From positions 1 to 64,000 of the forward strand of contig JAFGIE010000216.1 of the NCBI GenBank assembly GCA_016929775.1: 64,000 nucleotides of DNA. Direction: 5' to 3'. This DNA comes from Anaerolineae bacterium. GTDB lineage: Bacteria; Chloroflexota; Anaerolineae; JAFGEY01. Below, piece after piece: positions 8,852 through 17,873 of this stretch (within the stretch, counting starts at the first letter, position 1; each line of letters begins with the position of its first letter). Made by a program: the position numbers and the translations under genes. The notes under the pieces were generated by a model that made no database searches, was not told the origin of the DNA, and saw nothing but the letters and a program-made list of their open reading frames with translations.

Positions 8852-10567
8852 GTGCGAGAGCTAGGAACATTCTTCTGGTTGCAGTGGCGCCTGACGGTGG
8901 CGATGTTTCGCACGCGCCGCGCCGAGGACCAACTGCAGGTGGTGCGTCTGCTGTCGAGGGTCGTAGTACTGCTTTTCGTCCTGCCGTTCTTTGTTGGGCT
9001 GGGGGTTGGCCTCGGGCTCGCGGTAGCCGTCCTCAGCCCCACGGCTGCGTATGAGCTGCTCGTGATCGTGAACACGTTCCTGTTCGCGGTATGGCTCCTG
9101 CTGCCCGCTTCCCAGAACTCACAGCTCGTCGAGCGCTTTGAGATGTCGCGGCTTTTCGCGCTGCCGGTTCAGTTCCGGTCTCTGGTGGTCGGGAGCACAC
9201 TGGTCTCGATGCTAACCATGACTGGGCTGTGGACGGTGCCACTGCTGGTGGGCGAGATCGTGGGCCTAGCTTGGCACAAGCCGCTGGCGCTGCCCCTGTT
9301 TGTGCTGGGTGCACTCCCGCTGCTTGCGCTCCTGGTCCTTACAGGTCGGATCATGGAAGACCTGTTCGACCTTGTCGCGGGCGACCGACGGCTGCGCGCC
9401 GTGGCACTGGCGCTTCTCTCACTGCCGTTTGCTGTATGCTGGCTCGGGCAGTATGCCGTGCAGTACATCGATCAGAACGCTGCCTGGCTGCCTGCTGTGC
9501 TGCGTTCGCCAGCTTTGCAGGAGCTCGCTCGCCTTGGTGAGCCACAGAGCGCAGCCGAGCTGATCGAGCGCGTGGGGCGCGCGCTGGAGATCCTAACTCC
9601 ATCACGTCTGCTCGTGTGGACGCCACCGGGCCTCATCACCTCCGGGATGGCGCTCTTTGTGCGTGGCGAGTGGGTGCGGGGCGGCGTTTCGCTCGTCGCC
9701 TCCGTTGGTTCTGTGGCGCTCTTGTTGTGGGTGCACGCTCAGGTCACCCGGCGCCTGATGGCGGGGGCATCGCTGAAGGTGGGCGCCGCACGCGTTCGTC
9801 GGCGCGAGATGGGCGCTCGGTTGCCTGGGCCCGCTCCGCTGTGGGCGCTCATTGGCAAGGACTGGCGCTACCTATGGCGCAGCCCGATGCCGAGGCGGCT
9901 CCTGCTGTCGGCGCTGATGATGGCGGTCGCCGTCGGCTTGCCGCTGCGAGACATGTCGGGTTCGAGCCTTCCCGCAGTTGTCCGGCGTGCACTGCCCTTG
10001 GTTGCCTACGTCCTTGCCGCGAGCCTGAGCGGGATGGGGACCAACATGGTGATGGCAGCCAACTATTTCGGGACGTTCGATCGCGAGGGTCTTGCTGTCC
10101 TTACCCACTCCCCCGTGGACCGTAGGTATGTGCTCCTGTCGGCGAACCTTTCCGTGCTGCTGTACGTGATGGCGCAGCACGTGCCGCTGGCAGTAGCGAT
10201 CGGCGTACTCACACGTTCGTGGGAGATCGTGCCTCTAGGGCTGTTCACAAGCCTGTGTACCCAGCTGGGTGTCCTGCCGGTCTGCACGTTGACAGCGATC
10301 CTGGCGCCATACCGCACCCAGCTCAAGTTCGGCAGGGGCCACCGGCGCGGGAACGTATGGGGGATGCTGGCATGGGGCATCTCGACGCTGCCGGTGCTCG
10401 CGCTCGTGCTGGCGCCCTATGTACTGTGGCAGCCTGGGCTCGTCGCTACGCTACCAGTAGCGGCGTTGTACAGTCTCTGCTTGTACGTGGTGACGCTGAA
10501 GCCGCTGTCGGCGCTCCTGATGCGTCGCGAGTACGATGTGTTGCACGCGGTCTCCGAGGAAGCCTAG
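8852..10567 (+). CDS. ABC-2-type transporter membrane subunit
   Basis: 571 residues with about ten hydrophobic stretches, including LFVLPFFVGLGVGLGLAVAV near the N-terminus and several between residues 370 and 560. It starts at GTG 8852, 7 bp after the ATPase gene, with GAGGGAGAGG upstream. It resembles the large Chloroflexi/Firmicutes ABC-2 permeases that pair with a single CcmA-like ATPase. The transported substrate is not readable. Its position between sugar-metabolism genes may be functional or simply operon co-residence. Confidence 0.75.
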   Translation: MRELGTFFWLQWRLTVAMFRTRRAEDQLQVVRLLSRVVVLLFVLPFFVGLGVGLGLAVAVLSPTAAYELLVIVNTFLFAVWLLLPASQNSQLVERFEMSRLFALPVQFRSLVVGSTLVSMLTMTGLWTVPLLVGEIVGLAWHKPLALPLFVLGALPLLALLVLTGRIMEDLFDLVAGDRRLRAVALALLSLPFAVCWLGQYAVQYIDQNAAWLPAVLRSPALQELARLGEPQSAAELIERVGRALEILTPSRLLVWTPPGLITSGMALFVRGEWVRGGVSLVASVGSVALLLWVHAQVTRRLMAGASLKVGAARVRRREMGARLPGPAPLWALIGKDWRYLWRSPMPRRLLLSALMMAVAVGLPLRDMSGSSLPAVVRRALPLVAYVLAASLSGMGTNMVMAANYFGTFDREGLAVLTHSPVDRRYVLLSANLSVLLYVMAQHVPLAVAIGVLTRSWEIVPLGLFTSLCTQLGVLPVCTLTAILAPYRTQLKFGRGHRRGNVWGMLAWGISTLPVLALVLAPYVLWQPGLVATLPVAALYSLCLYVVTLKPLSALLMRREYDVLHAVSEEA

Positions 10568-10614
10568 CCAGCTGCGATGTTGCAGCCTATCGAGACGACG
10601 AACGGGGGAAGCAC

Positions 10615-11766
10615 ATGACCGGACTGCCGCGCGTGTTCTGCCTGAGCCCTGTGCTGCTGGCTCGAGGGAGAGACCTGGCGAGGGAAGGCGATTCTGAACT
10701 GCGCCGTGCCGTCGAGGCATTGCGCGCCGAAGCCGAGGCTGCGCTCGACGTTGCGCCGTGCTCGGTGATGGACAAGAGTGAGACGCCGCCGAGCGGCGAC
10801 AAGCATGACTATCTGAGCTACGGGCCCTACTGGTGGCCCGATCCTGCACAGCCAGACGGTCTGCCGTACATCCGGCGAGATGGGGAGGTGAATCCGGAAA
10901 CCCGCTCCAATCGCTCTGACCGGGTCGCGCTGAGCCGGGTGACGGAGGCGGTAGACACTCTGACCCTCGCTTTCTACATCACCGGGGTAGCTGCATACGC
11001 TGCACACGCTGCGCGCCTGCTGCGCGCGTGGTTCGTGGCGCCCGACACACGGATGAACCCTCACCTCCAGTTCGGGCAGGCCATCCCAGGTCGAGTCGAG
11101 GGGCGCGGGACCGGCATCATCGACACGGGGCGATTGTCGGCTGTTGTCGACGCCCTGGGTTTGCTCGATGGCGCGCCCGCGTGGGGAGCGCGCGATCAGG
11201 TCGACATGGTTGCGTGGTTCGGCGCGTATCTGGAGTGGCTGCGGCATAGCGACCACGGGCGCGATGAGGACGCGGCGGGCAACAACCACGGCACGTGGTA
11301 TGACGTGCAGGTCGCCAGCTTTGCGCTGCTGACGGGAGATCGCAAGCTTGCCGCGCAGACCGTGCATGCCAGCCAACGCCGTCGGATTGCTGCGCAGATT
11401 GCCCCCGACGGTCGCCAGCCACGCGAGCTGGTCCGCACCAAGACGCTCGGCTACAGCATCATGAACCTGACCGGGCTGTTCCGGTTGGCGGAGATCGGCG
11501 AGCAGCTCGGCATGGACCTATGGACCTACAGGACCGTGGATGGTCGCAGCCTGCGCGCCGCTATCGATTTCCTTGCACCGTACGCAGACCCAGAACGCGA
11601 GTGGCCCTTCCCGCAGATCGACCCCCTTGAGCGAAGCCGGCTGTTCCCATTGCTGCGGCGAGCCGCGATCGCGTACGGCGATGCGGCGTACGAGGAGTGG
11701 ATCGCAAAGCTTCCTGGGGACGCAGTATCTGCGCACCGGGCGCAATTGCTCTACCCGCGCCGGTGA
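10615..11766 (+). CDS. Alginate-lyase-like protein (PF05426-type alpha/alpha toroid)
   Basis: 383 residues from ATG 10615 (after ACGGGGGAAG). The frame runs further upstream into the permease gene, but that extension overlaps coding sequence and is rejected. The segments YLSYGPYWWPDP, RDGEVNPE and especially NNHGTWYDVQ (near residue 222) are the conserved blocks of the alginate-lyase family, in which the Asn-His pair is catalytic for beta-elimination of uronate polymers. No signal peptide is seen, so it probably acts on imported oligosaccharides. Whether the substrate is alginate or another acidic glycan is unknown. Confidence 0.8.
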   Translation: MTGLPRVFCLSPVLLARGRDLAREGDSELRRAVEALRAEAEAALDVAPCSVMDKSETPPSGDKHDYLSYGPYWWPDPAQPDGLPYIRRDGEVNPETRSNRSDRVALSRVTEAVDTLTLAFYITGVAAYAAHAARLLRAWFVAPDTRMNPHLQFGQAIPGRVEGRGTGIIDTGRLSAVVDALGLLDGAPAWGARDQVDMVAWFGAYLEWLRHSDHGRDEDAAGNNHGTWYDVQVASFALLTGDRKLAAQTVHASQRRRIAAQIAPDGRQPRELVRTKTLGYSIMNLTGLFRLAEIGEQLGMDLWTYRTVDGRSLRAAIDFLAPYADPEREWPFPQIDPLERSRLFPLLRRAAIAYGDAAYEEWIAKLPGDAVSAHRAQLLYPRR

Positions 11767-11926
11767 GTGCGATCGGGGCTGGACGCAGACCTCGATAGGG
11801 CCGGTTGCCACCACGAGCAACGAGAGGTGACCGATACTGCCGCTTATACCGTGTCGGAGCTACGCCAGCGGCTGCTCCCCGATTCCCGCGGAGTGCTTCG
11901 CGAAAGTCATGCCTAGGAGTGCTGCG
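11767..11926. other. Non-coding stretch after the alginate-lyase-like gene
   Basis: No open frame with plausible protein character and no promoter is seen here. It separates the alginate-lyase-like gene from the hairpin and operator-promoter that follow; together these make up a gene-free interval of about 450 bp (11767-12217). Confidence 0.4.
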
Positions 11927-11958
11927 CGCCAGTCGCCCGCGCAGGCGGGCGACTGGCG
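11927..11958 (+). terminator. Perfect 14-bp hairpin, probable terminator of the upstream genes
   Basis: The arms 11927-11940 and 11945-11958 are perfectly complementary (CGCCAGTCGCCCGC and its complement) around a GCAG loop. No U-tract follows, so it is not a classic intrinsic terminator. Its place just before a strong promoter suggests it separates two transcription units. Confidence 0.5.
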
Positions 11959-11973
11959 GCGGAAGAAGGGTGG

Positions 11974-12002
11974 TTGACAAGGCATGCCTTGTGTGTTATG
12001 CT
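11974..12002 (+). promoter_or_regulatory. Consensus promoter for the GH130-led operon
   Basis: TTGACA at 11974-11979, a 17-bp spacer, and TATGCT at 11997-12002. It lies about 215 bp upstream of the GH130 start, leaving a long leader in which no defined riboswitch was recognised. Confidence 0.75.
11977..11992. promoter_or_regulatory. Palindromic operator inside the promoter spacer
   Basis: ACAAGGCATGCCTTGT is a perfect 16-bp palindrome that overlaps the -35 box and fills the first half of the spacer, a position where a bound repressor would block RNA polymerase. Nearly the same palindrome (two bases longer) lies in the same promoter position at 40332-40349. Confidence 0.6.
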
Positions 12003-12217
12003 ACGGGCCGTGTGCGCACTCTGCCCAGCCCCTGGAGGGGTGCCCCAGCTGCCGCAAGCTGTCGAGCCGCCGCGCGTTGGTTCGGCACGCGCCACAAGGC
12101 AGTAAGAGGGACCAATGGCGGAGATACCACTCGTGGTCCCGGAAAGGGCGTCCAGTCTCCGATTGCCGGGCTACTACGCGGACTCCCCCTCCTCTATGAC
12201 ACATGAAAGGACGCGAG

Positions 12218-13222
12218 ATGACGACGCTACGTGTGGTTGGTGCACCGCTCCCGAATATCCCCTGGGAAGACCGTCCTGCGGGGACGCGAGGGGTCGTGTG
12301 GCGCTCGCAGAGAAACCCGATCATCCCACGTGACCTGATCCCGAGCTCGAACAGCATCTTTAACAGCGCCGTTGTCCCATACGATGGCGCGTTCGCCGGT
12401 GTGTTCCGCTGCGATAACACCGCGCGCCGCATGGTGCTGCATGCGGGGCGAAGCAAGGATGGTGTCAGCTGGGAGATCGATCACCAGATGCTGGCGTTCT
12501 CGCCGGACCCCGCCCAGCCACGGGTCAAGGAGATCGAGTACTTTGAGTATGGGTACGACCCGAGAGTGATCTGGTTGGAGGACCGGTACTATGTGACCTG
12601 GTGCAACTGGTACCACGGTCCGACGATCGGCGTGGGCTACACCTACGACTTTGAGACCTTTTACCAGCTCGAGAATGCCTACCTGCCCTACAACCGGAAT
12701 GGGGTGCTCTTTCCACGCAAGGTCAACGGGCGCTATGCGATGCTGAGCCGGCCCAGCGACCGGGGCCACACGCCCTTCGGCGACATCTTTTACAGCGAGA
12801 GCCCGGACATGTGCTACTGGGGGCGGCACCGCTACGTGATGGGGACAGCTGGGGGATGGCAGAGCACAAAGATCGGAGCTGGGCCGAACCCGATCGAGAC
12901 GACAGAAGGGTGGTTGCTGATCTACCACGGCGTGCTGACGTCGTGCAACGGGTACGTGTACAGCGCGGGCGCCGCTCTGCTGGATCTAGACGAACCGTGG
13001 CGCGTGCTGTACCGCACCGAGCCCTACATCCTCTCCCCGCAACAGCTGTACGAGTGCGTGGGCGATGTGCCCAACGTCGTGTTTCCGTGCGCGGCGCTGG
13101 TCGACGCGGAGACAGGCAGGATGGCGATCTATTACGGTGGCGCGGATACCGTTGTCTGCCTGGCGTACACGTACGTGCAGGACCTGGTCGACTTTATCAG
13201 AGACAATGCGATGGCGGACTGA
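12218..13222 (+). CDS. GH130 beta-mannoside phosphorylase family protein
   Basis: 334 residues, five-bladed beta-propeller family. ATG 12218 is chosen over ATG 12203 because GAAAGGA lies six bases before it. Diagnostic blocks are [26 protein letters not shown] (Asp114 matches the conserved catalytic Asp of GH130), the [17 protein letters not shown] phosphate/substrate region, and [13 protein letters not shown]130 enzymes split beta-1,4-mannosides such as Man-Glc or Man-GlcNAc with inorganic phosphate to give mannose 1-phosphate. The subfamily cannot be fixed by eye. With the downstream GH38, GH29 and AGE genes, a Man-GlcNAc (N-glycan core) substrate is attractive. Confidence 0.85.
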   Translation: MTTLRVVGAPLPNIPWEDRPAGTRGVVWRSQRNPIIPRDLIPSSNSIFNSAVVPYDGAFAGVFRCDNTARRMVLHAGRSKDGVSWEIDHQMLAFSPDPAQPRVKEIEYFEYGYDPRVIWLEDRYYVTWCNWYHGPTIGVGYTYDFETFYQLENAYLPYNRNGVLFPRKVNGRYAMLSRPSDRGHTPFGDIFYSESPDMCYWGRHRYVMGTAGGWQSTKIGAGPNPIETTEGWLLIYHGVLTSCNGYVYSAGAALLDLDEPWRVLYRTEPYILSPQQLYECVGDVPNVVFPCAALVDAETGRMAIYYGGADTVVCLAYTYVQDLVDFIRDNAMAD

Positions 13223-13278
13223 GGTCCCGGGGCGCGCCGTGCAGTTCAGCGTACCTGGTCGGAGCAACTAGGAGCGAC

Positions 13279-14049
13279 ATGAAGGTCCTGGGCCGAACCC
13301 AGATGCTATCCGATCGCGGTACGTTAGGCGCACTCGACGTGATCCATGAGCTCGGGTTCGACGGAGCCGAGATCTGCGTTGAGAGACAGGACTGGTCGTG
13401 GGAACGCTTTGACGCCGCCCTCGTTGCCGCTACACGGGATCGGATCGCGGCGCTGAGCCTGGCCCCGTGTTCGTTCAGCCTCCATCAGGACTACATCTAT
13501 GATGATCGCCTGCTCGACGAGACCAAGTGCGCGATCCGGACGACCCGCGCGCTTGGTCTCGAGGTGTTTGTCTTCTCTGGGACCAAGCGACGTACGGGGG
13601 ACGAGGCAGAGTGGGCGCGCATGGTCACCCGCACCGAGGCCCTGGTTGAGGTTGCGGAAGCGTGCGGGGTCACCTTGGCGGAGGAGTTCGAGCCGGGATT
13701 CATCGTTGGCTCGACGGCAGACCTGATGCGCATGTTCGAAGAGATCCCGTCTCCTCGCCTGGCGGCGAACCTTGACCTGGGGCACGTGTATCTGTGCGAC
13801 TCCGACCCGCTACGGGCGATCGCGCAGCTCGGACCCAAGATCGTGCACTGCCACGTCGAGAACATGCGAGCCGGGGTGCACGATCACCTGCTGCCGCAAG
13901 AGGGCGATATGGATCTGCGCGCGCACATCGCAGCACTGCGCGATGCGGGATTCACCGGTGGGCTGGCGCTGGACGTTTACCGGTACCCGTACGAGCAGGT
14001 GGCGCCGGACGCCATTGCCTACTTGCACGACCTGATCGAGAGCCTCTAG
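13279..14049 (+). CDS. Sugar phosphate isomerase/epimerase (xylose-isomerase-like TIM barrel)
   Basis: 256 residues from ATG 13279, preceded by AGGAG. TIM-barrel hallmarks of the AP-endonuclease-2/xylose-isomerase-like family are visible: LGFDGAEICVE at strand 2, TLAEEFEPG with a metal-binding Glu, NLDLGHVYL with Asp and His, IVHCHVEN, and GGLALDVYRYP. Members isomerise or epimerise ketoses and inositol derivatives using a divalent metal. It sits between GH130 and GH29, so it probably handles a released monosaccharide. The specific sugar is not known. Confidence 0.8.
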   Translation: MKVLGRTQMLSDRGTLGALDVIHELGFDGAEICVERQDWSWERFDAALVAATRDRIAALSLAPCSFSLHQDYIYDDRLLDETKCAIRTTRALGLEVFVFSGTKRRTGDEAEWARMVTRTEALVEVAEACGVTLAEEFEPGFIVGSTADLMRMFEEIPSPRLAANLDLGHVYLCDSDPLRAIAQLGPKIVHCHVENMRAGVHDHLLPQEGDMDLRAHIAALRDAGFTGGLALDVYRYPYEQVAPDAIAYLHDLIESL

Positions 14050-14140
14050 TTGGTCATGTGCGCACCAGACTCGGGACTGCCGCCCGGCACGGCGCGTTGG
14101 GCTGCGCTTGCCCGGGCGTTCTACGTAGCATGCTTGAGCT

Positions 14141-14326
14141 CAAAGCGTGCTGAACAGCGTGTTCTTTGGGTCGGGAGGAGCGGTGGGAGGTCTGGCTGGA
14201 GGGCTGGTGCTCGAGCGCCTCGGGTTCGGGGTGTTGTTCTCTCTTGCTGCGGCAGCCGGGCTCGCGGGCCTGTCGCTCGTATTCGCAACGGGACGGAGGC
14301 AGCGCACAGCGCCGCCCCGCCTGTAG
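14141..14326 (+). pseudogene. Remnant of the C-terminus of an MFS transporter
   Basis: The frame beginning CAA at 14141 gives 61 residues ending at TAG 14324-14326. It reads QSVLNSVFFGSGGAVGG, then LAGGLVLERLGFGVLFSLAA and a third hydrophobic run. Two transmembrane helices flank a short basic ERLG loop and a basic tail, just as at the end of LacY/nucleoside-type MFS permeases. An in-frame TGA lies immediately upstream and no start with a ribosome site serves it, so it looks like the tail of a deleted permease. It fills most of the 307-bp gap between the isomerase and fucosidase genes. Confidence 0.5.
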
Positions 14327-14356
14327 CAAGCTGTCAGGATGAGGAGGAAGGGACCG

Positions 14357-15649
14357 ATGTCGGAGGATGTACGGAAGGCAACGGGTGACGCAAGCTGGTT
14401 CGTGCACGGGCGGTTGGGCATGTTCATCCACTGGGGGCTCTACGCTCTCCCAGCGCGCCACGAGTGGGTGCGCAACCGAGAGCGGATCCCGCTGGAGAGC
14501 TACCAGAAGTACTTTGATCGCTTTGACCCCGACCTGTATGACCCGCGCGCTTGGGCGCGCGCCGCGAGAGAGGCGGGGATGACCTACTTTGTGGTCACGA
14601 CCAAGCACCACGAAGGGTTCTGTCTGTGGGACAGTGCGCAGACGGACTACAAGGTGACCAACACACCCTACGGTCGGGATCTGATTGGACCGATGGTAGA
14701 GGCCTTCCGCGCGGAGGGCTTGCGGGTCGGGTTTTACTACTCGCTGATCGACTGGCACCATCCACAGTTCCCGGTCGACCGGCTACATCCGATGCGCGAC
14801 GACACGTTGTTCCGCGCCGCCAACGCGGACCGGGACGTGCGCGTGTACGCCGCCTACATGCGCGCGCAACTGAAAGAGTTGATGACCTGGTTTGGGCAGA
14901 TCGACGAGCTGTTCCTTGACTTTTCGTATCCCGGCGAGGATGGGAAGGGACGCGATGACTGGCAATCGGTCGATCTGGTACGGATGGTGCGCGAGCTGCA
15001 GCCCAAGATGCTGATCAACGATCGGGCTGACCTGATGGACTATGACTGGGGATGGGATTTCAGGACACCGGAGCAGGTCGTGGTCCGGGACTGGGTGCGC
15101 ATGAACGGGCAGCGCGTGCTCTGGGAGACGTGCCAGACGTTCTCCGGGTCGTGGGGCTATCACCGGGACGAGGCGAGCTGGAAGAGCGTCGGACAGCTGA
15201 TCCGGATGCTGATCGACACTGTCAGCAAGGGCGGGAACCTGCTCCTCAACGTGGGGCCGACGGCGCGCGGCGAATTCGACGGGCGCGCGCTAGAGCGACT
15301 GGCGGGCATGGGCAAGTGGATGGCGCAGCACGGGCGCGCGATCTATGGCTGCACGCAGGCGCCAGATGGCACCGTGACCCCGCAAGACTGCCGGTTGACC
15401 TACAACCCAGGTACAAACCGGCTGTACGTACACGTCTTTGCGTGGCCCTTCCGACATCTGGTCGTGGAAGGCTTGGCGGGGAAGGCCAAGTACGCACAGC
15501 TGCTCAACGATGCGTCCGAGGTGTCCTTTTTCATGCGCGCACTGCACGAGCAGGGTCCCGGCTCGGAAGCGGAGAGTGCGTTGGTCCTCGAGCTGCCGGT
15601 GCGCAAGCCAGACGCTGTGGTGCCGGTGATCGAGGTCTGCCTGGAGTAG
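14357..15649 (+). CDS. GH29 alpha-L-fucosidase
   Basis: 430 residues from ATG 14357, with AGGAGGAAGGG just before it; an in-frame ATG at 14339 lacks such a site. Strong GH29 blocks are visible: [38 protein letters not shown] and [25 protein letters not shown] carries the predicted nucleophile Asp188. [16 protein letters not shown] is typical of the end of the barrel. A short C-terminal beta region follows. There is no signal peptide, so it should remove fucose from oligosaccharides inside the cell. It lies in the island between the MFS remnant and the AGE epimerase. Confidence 0.92.
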   Translation: MSEDVRKATGDASWFVHGRLGMFIHWGLYALPARHEWVRNRERIPLESYQKYFDRFDPDLYDPRAWARAAREAGMTYFVVTTKHHEGFCLWDSAQTDYKVTNTPYGRDLIGPMVEAFRAEGLRVGFYYSLIDWHHPQFPVDRLHPMRDDTLFRAANADRDVRVYAAYMRAQLKELMTWFGQIDELFLDFSYPGEDGKGRDDWQSVDLVRMVRELQPKMLINDRADLMDYDWGWDFRTPEQVVVRDWVRMNGQRVLWETCQTFSGSWGYHRDEASWKSVGQLIRMLIDTVSKGGNLLLNVGPTARGEFDGRALERLAGMGKWMAQHGRAIYGCTQAPDGTVTPQDCRLTYNPGTNRLYVHVFAWPFRHLVVEGLAGKAKYAQLLNDASEVSFFMRALHEQGPGSEAESALVLELPVRKPDAVVPVIEVCLE

Positions 15650-15671
15650 GAACGGGAAGGGATGCGACGCG

Positions 15672-16862
15672 ATGGACAAGTCGTTTGCCGGTCTGTCCGC
15701 TCTCTACCAGGGCGCGTTGCTGGAGGACGTGATCCCATTCTGGGAAGCGCACTCGATCGACCGTGAATGTGGGGGATACTACACCTGCCTCGATCGCGAG
15801 GGCAACGTCTACGATACAGACAAGTTCACGTGGCTTCAGGCGCGGCAGGTGTGGATGTTCGCCGCCATGTACAACCGGTGGGCCCCTCGGGCAGAATGGC
15901 TCGAGATCGCCCGGCACGGCGCTGAGTTCCTGGCGGCGCACGGCATGGACCGTGACGGGAACTGGTACTTTGCGTTGGACCGTTGGGGCAGGCCCTTGGT
16001 GCAGCCCTACAACATCTTTTCCGATTGCTTTGCCGCGATGGCGTTCAGCCAGTACGCCGCAGCTTCCGGGGACAGTAGGGCGGCGGACATCGCGCGCCGT
16101 TCTTACGAGAACGTGCTCCGGCGTCGCGACAATCCAAAGGGCCAGTGGAACAAGGTCTACCCAGGCACGCGCCCGCTGCGTACGCTGGCGATCCCGATGA
16201 TCCTGGCGAACCTCTCGCTGGAGATGGAGTGGTTGCTCGGAGAGAACAAGCTGGCGCAGGTCCTGGATCAGACCGTGGACGAGGTCATGGGCGCCTTCCT
16301 GGACCCACAGCGCATGCTGATGTACGAGAACGTCGCCCCTGACGGGTCCCACGTCGACTGCTTCGAGGGTCGCCTGCTCAATCCCGGGCACGGGATCGAG
16401 GCGATGTGGTTCATGATGGATGTCGCACACAGGCGCGGCGATCAGGCGCTGGTTGAGCGCGCCGTGGATGTGGTGCTCAGCACCCTGGCGCACGCCTGGG
16501 ACCCCGAGTACGGTGGGATCTATTACTTTATGGACGCACAGCGCCACCCGCCGCTCCAGCTAGAGTGGGACCAGAAGCTGTGGTGGGTGCACCTCGAGAC
16601 ACTGGTCGCGCTCAGCATGGGCTATGCCCTGACCGGTCGTGCTGCATGCTGGGAGTGGTATCAGAAAGTGCACGACTATGCGTGGGCTCAGTTCCCGGAT
16701 CCCGCGCACGGGGAGTGGTTCGGCTATCTCAACCGGCAGGGCGAGGTGTCCCTGCCTCTCAAAGGCGGCAAGTGGAAAGGGTGCTTTCACGTGCCGCGTG
16801 CGTTGTACATGTGCCACCTGCAGTTCGCCGGGCTGACGGCGCGGGAAGCGAGCATAGCCTGA
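15672..16862 (+). CDS. N-acylglucosamine 2-epimerase (AGE)/mannose epimerase family protein
   Basis: 396 residues, (alpha/alpha)6 barrel. Family blocks include [48 protein letters not shown] (with the His used in catalysis) and [19 protein letters not shown]-family enzymes interconvert GlcNAc/ManNAc, mannose/glucose or cellobiose epimers without cofactors. In a pathway that frees mannose, a mannose or mannobiose 2-epimerase is plausible. It is 22 bp downstream of GH29, with GGGAAGGG as ribosome site. Confidence 0.88.
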   Translation: MDKSFAGLSALYQGALLEDVIPFWEAHSIDRECGGYYTCLDREGNVYDTDKFTWLQARQVWMFAAMYNRWAPRAEWLEIARHGAEFLAAHGMDRDGNWYFALDRWGRPLVQPYNIFSDCFAAMAFSQYAAASGDSRAADIARRSYENVLRRRDNPKGQWNKVYPGTRPLRTLAIPMILANLSLEMEWLLGENKLAQVLDQTVDEVMGAFLDPQRMLMYENVAPDGSHVDCFEGRLLNPGHGIEAMWFMMDVAHRRGDQALVERAVDVVLSTLAHAWDPEYGGIYYFMDAQRHPPLQLEWDQKLWWVHLETLVALSMGYALTGRAACWEWYQKVHDYAWAQFPDPAHGEWFGYLNRQGEVSLPLKGGKWKGCFHVPRALYMCHLQFAGLTAREASIA

Positions 16863-16900
16863 GGGCGAGCATTCGATCAAGAGCATGGAGGGGCGGCAAG

Positions 16901-17839
16901 ATGCAGATCACGGGCACGTTTCTCGACGAGATCACGCACGACATTCCCTCGAACAACTGGGGCGAGGAGGAGTGGGATACCGAGTTCCAGATCATGCGAT
17001 CGATCGGCATCGACACCGTGATCCTGATCCGGGCAGGCTGGGGGCGGACGGCAGCCTGCCCATCGGACGTGCTGCGAGAACGGGCTGCGATCTATCCTGT
17101 GTACCAGGACCTGGTGGCGATGTTCTTGGAGCTGGCTGAACAGAACGAGATGCGGTTCTACCTCGGCACCTATGACTCGGCGACGCGTGCTCCTCGCGCT
17201 TGGACGTTGGCGGAGGAGCTGGATCTCGGTCGGGCGTTCATCCAGGAGTCGTGGCAGCGCTACGGTGGGCGCAGGGCGTTCGGTGGGTGGTACCTGACCT
17301 TCGAGATCGGCAAGATGGAGCGACGCCGTGTGGCGTGCCTGCAAGAGCTGGGCGCCTACTGCAAGCAGCTCACACCGCACTTGCCGACGCTCATCTCGCC
17401 CTACCTGTACGGCGGTAAGCTCGTGGACGACCCGGTCACGCTGCGGGAGCACTATGCGGACTGGGACCAGATCCTGGGCGAGCTGGAGGGCGTAGTGGAC
17501 ATTGTGGCCTTCCAGGACGGGCAGGTCGACTATGACGTGCTGCCCGACTATCTCGCCGCGAACACGGAGCTGATCCGCAAGCACGGCATGCAGGCGTGGT
17601 CGAACGTCGAGTCCTTCGACCGCGACATGCCGTTCAACTTTCCGCCGATCGACTGGCGCAAGCTGTGGTGGAAGATGACGGCAGCCGAACGCTCGGGAGT
17701 GGAAAAGCTGATCACGTTCGAGTTCTCCCACTTTATGAGCCCACAGTCGTCTTGGCCTGCCGCGAGGAACCTGTTCCGGCGCTACTGCGAGCACCACGGG
17801 CTAGACCCGTGGACGGCTGAGAAGGGTGCTCGACGATGA
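16901..17839 (+). CDS. DUF4434-like TIM-barrel putative glycosidase
   Basis: 312 residues from ATG 16901 (GGAGGGG upstream); the open frame reaches further back into the AGE gene, but that is overlap. The protein starts MQITGTFLDEITHDIPSNNW and contains MRSIGIDTVILIRAGWG, GGWYLTFEIG, SPYLYGG and VDIVAFQDGQVDY. These blocks match the DUF4434 family of putative glycoside hydrolases, which have no settled activity. Candidate acid residues are Glu in LTFEIG and Asp in AFQDG. There is no signal peptide. Its place directly before the GH38 gene supports a role in glycan breakdown. Confidence 0.6.
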   Translation: MQITGTFLDEITHDIPSNNWGEEEWDTEFQIMRSIGIDTVILIRAGWGRTAACPSDVLRERAAIYPVYQDLVAMFLELAEQNEMRFYLGTYDSATRAPRAWTLAEELDLGRAFIQESWQRYGGRRAFGGWYLTFEIGKMERRRVACLQELGAYCKQLTPHLPTLISPYLYGGKLVDDPVTLREHYADWDQILGELEGVVDIVAFQDGQVDYDVLPDYLAANTELIRKHGMQAWSNVESFDRDMPFNFPPIDWRKLWWKMTAAERSGVEKLITFEFSHFMSPQSSWPAARNLFRRYCEHHGLDPWTAEKGARR

Positions 17840-17873
17840 CCTACGACGCGACGAACCGATAAGGAGAGACAGG

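Noticed and set aside
10219..10614. N-terminal extension of the alginate-lyase-like frame
   Set aside because: It overlaps the ABC permease gene in another frame; ATG 10615 has a proper ribosome site and begins the family-like sequence.
12115..12333. 72-codon frame starting upstream of GH130
   Set aside because: It overlaps the GH130 gene in another frame, has a weak ribosome site and no family character; treated as leader sequence.
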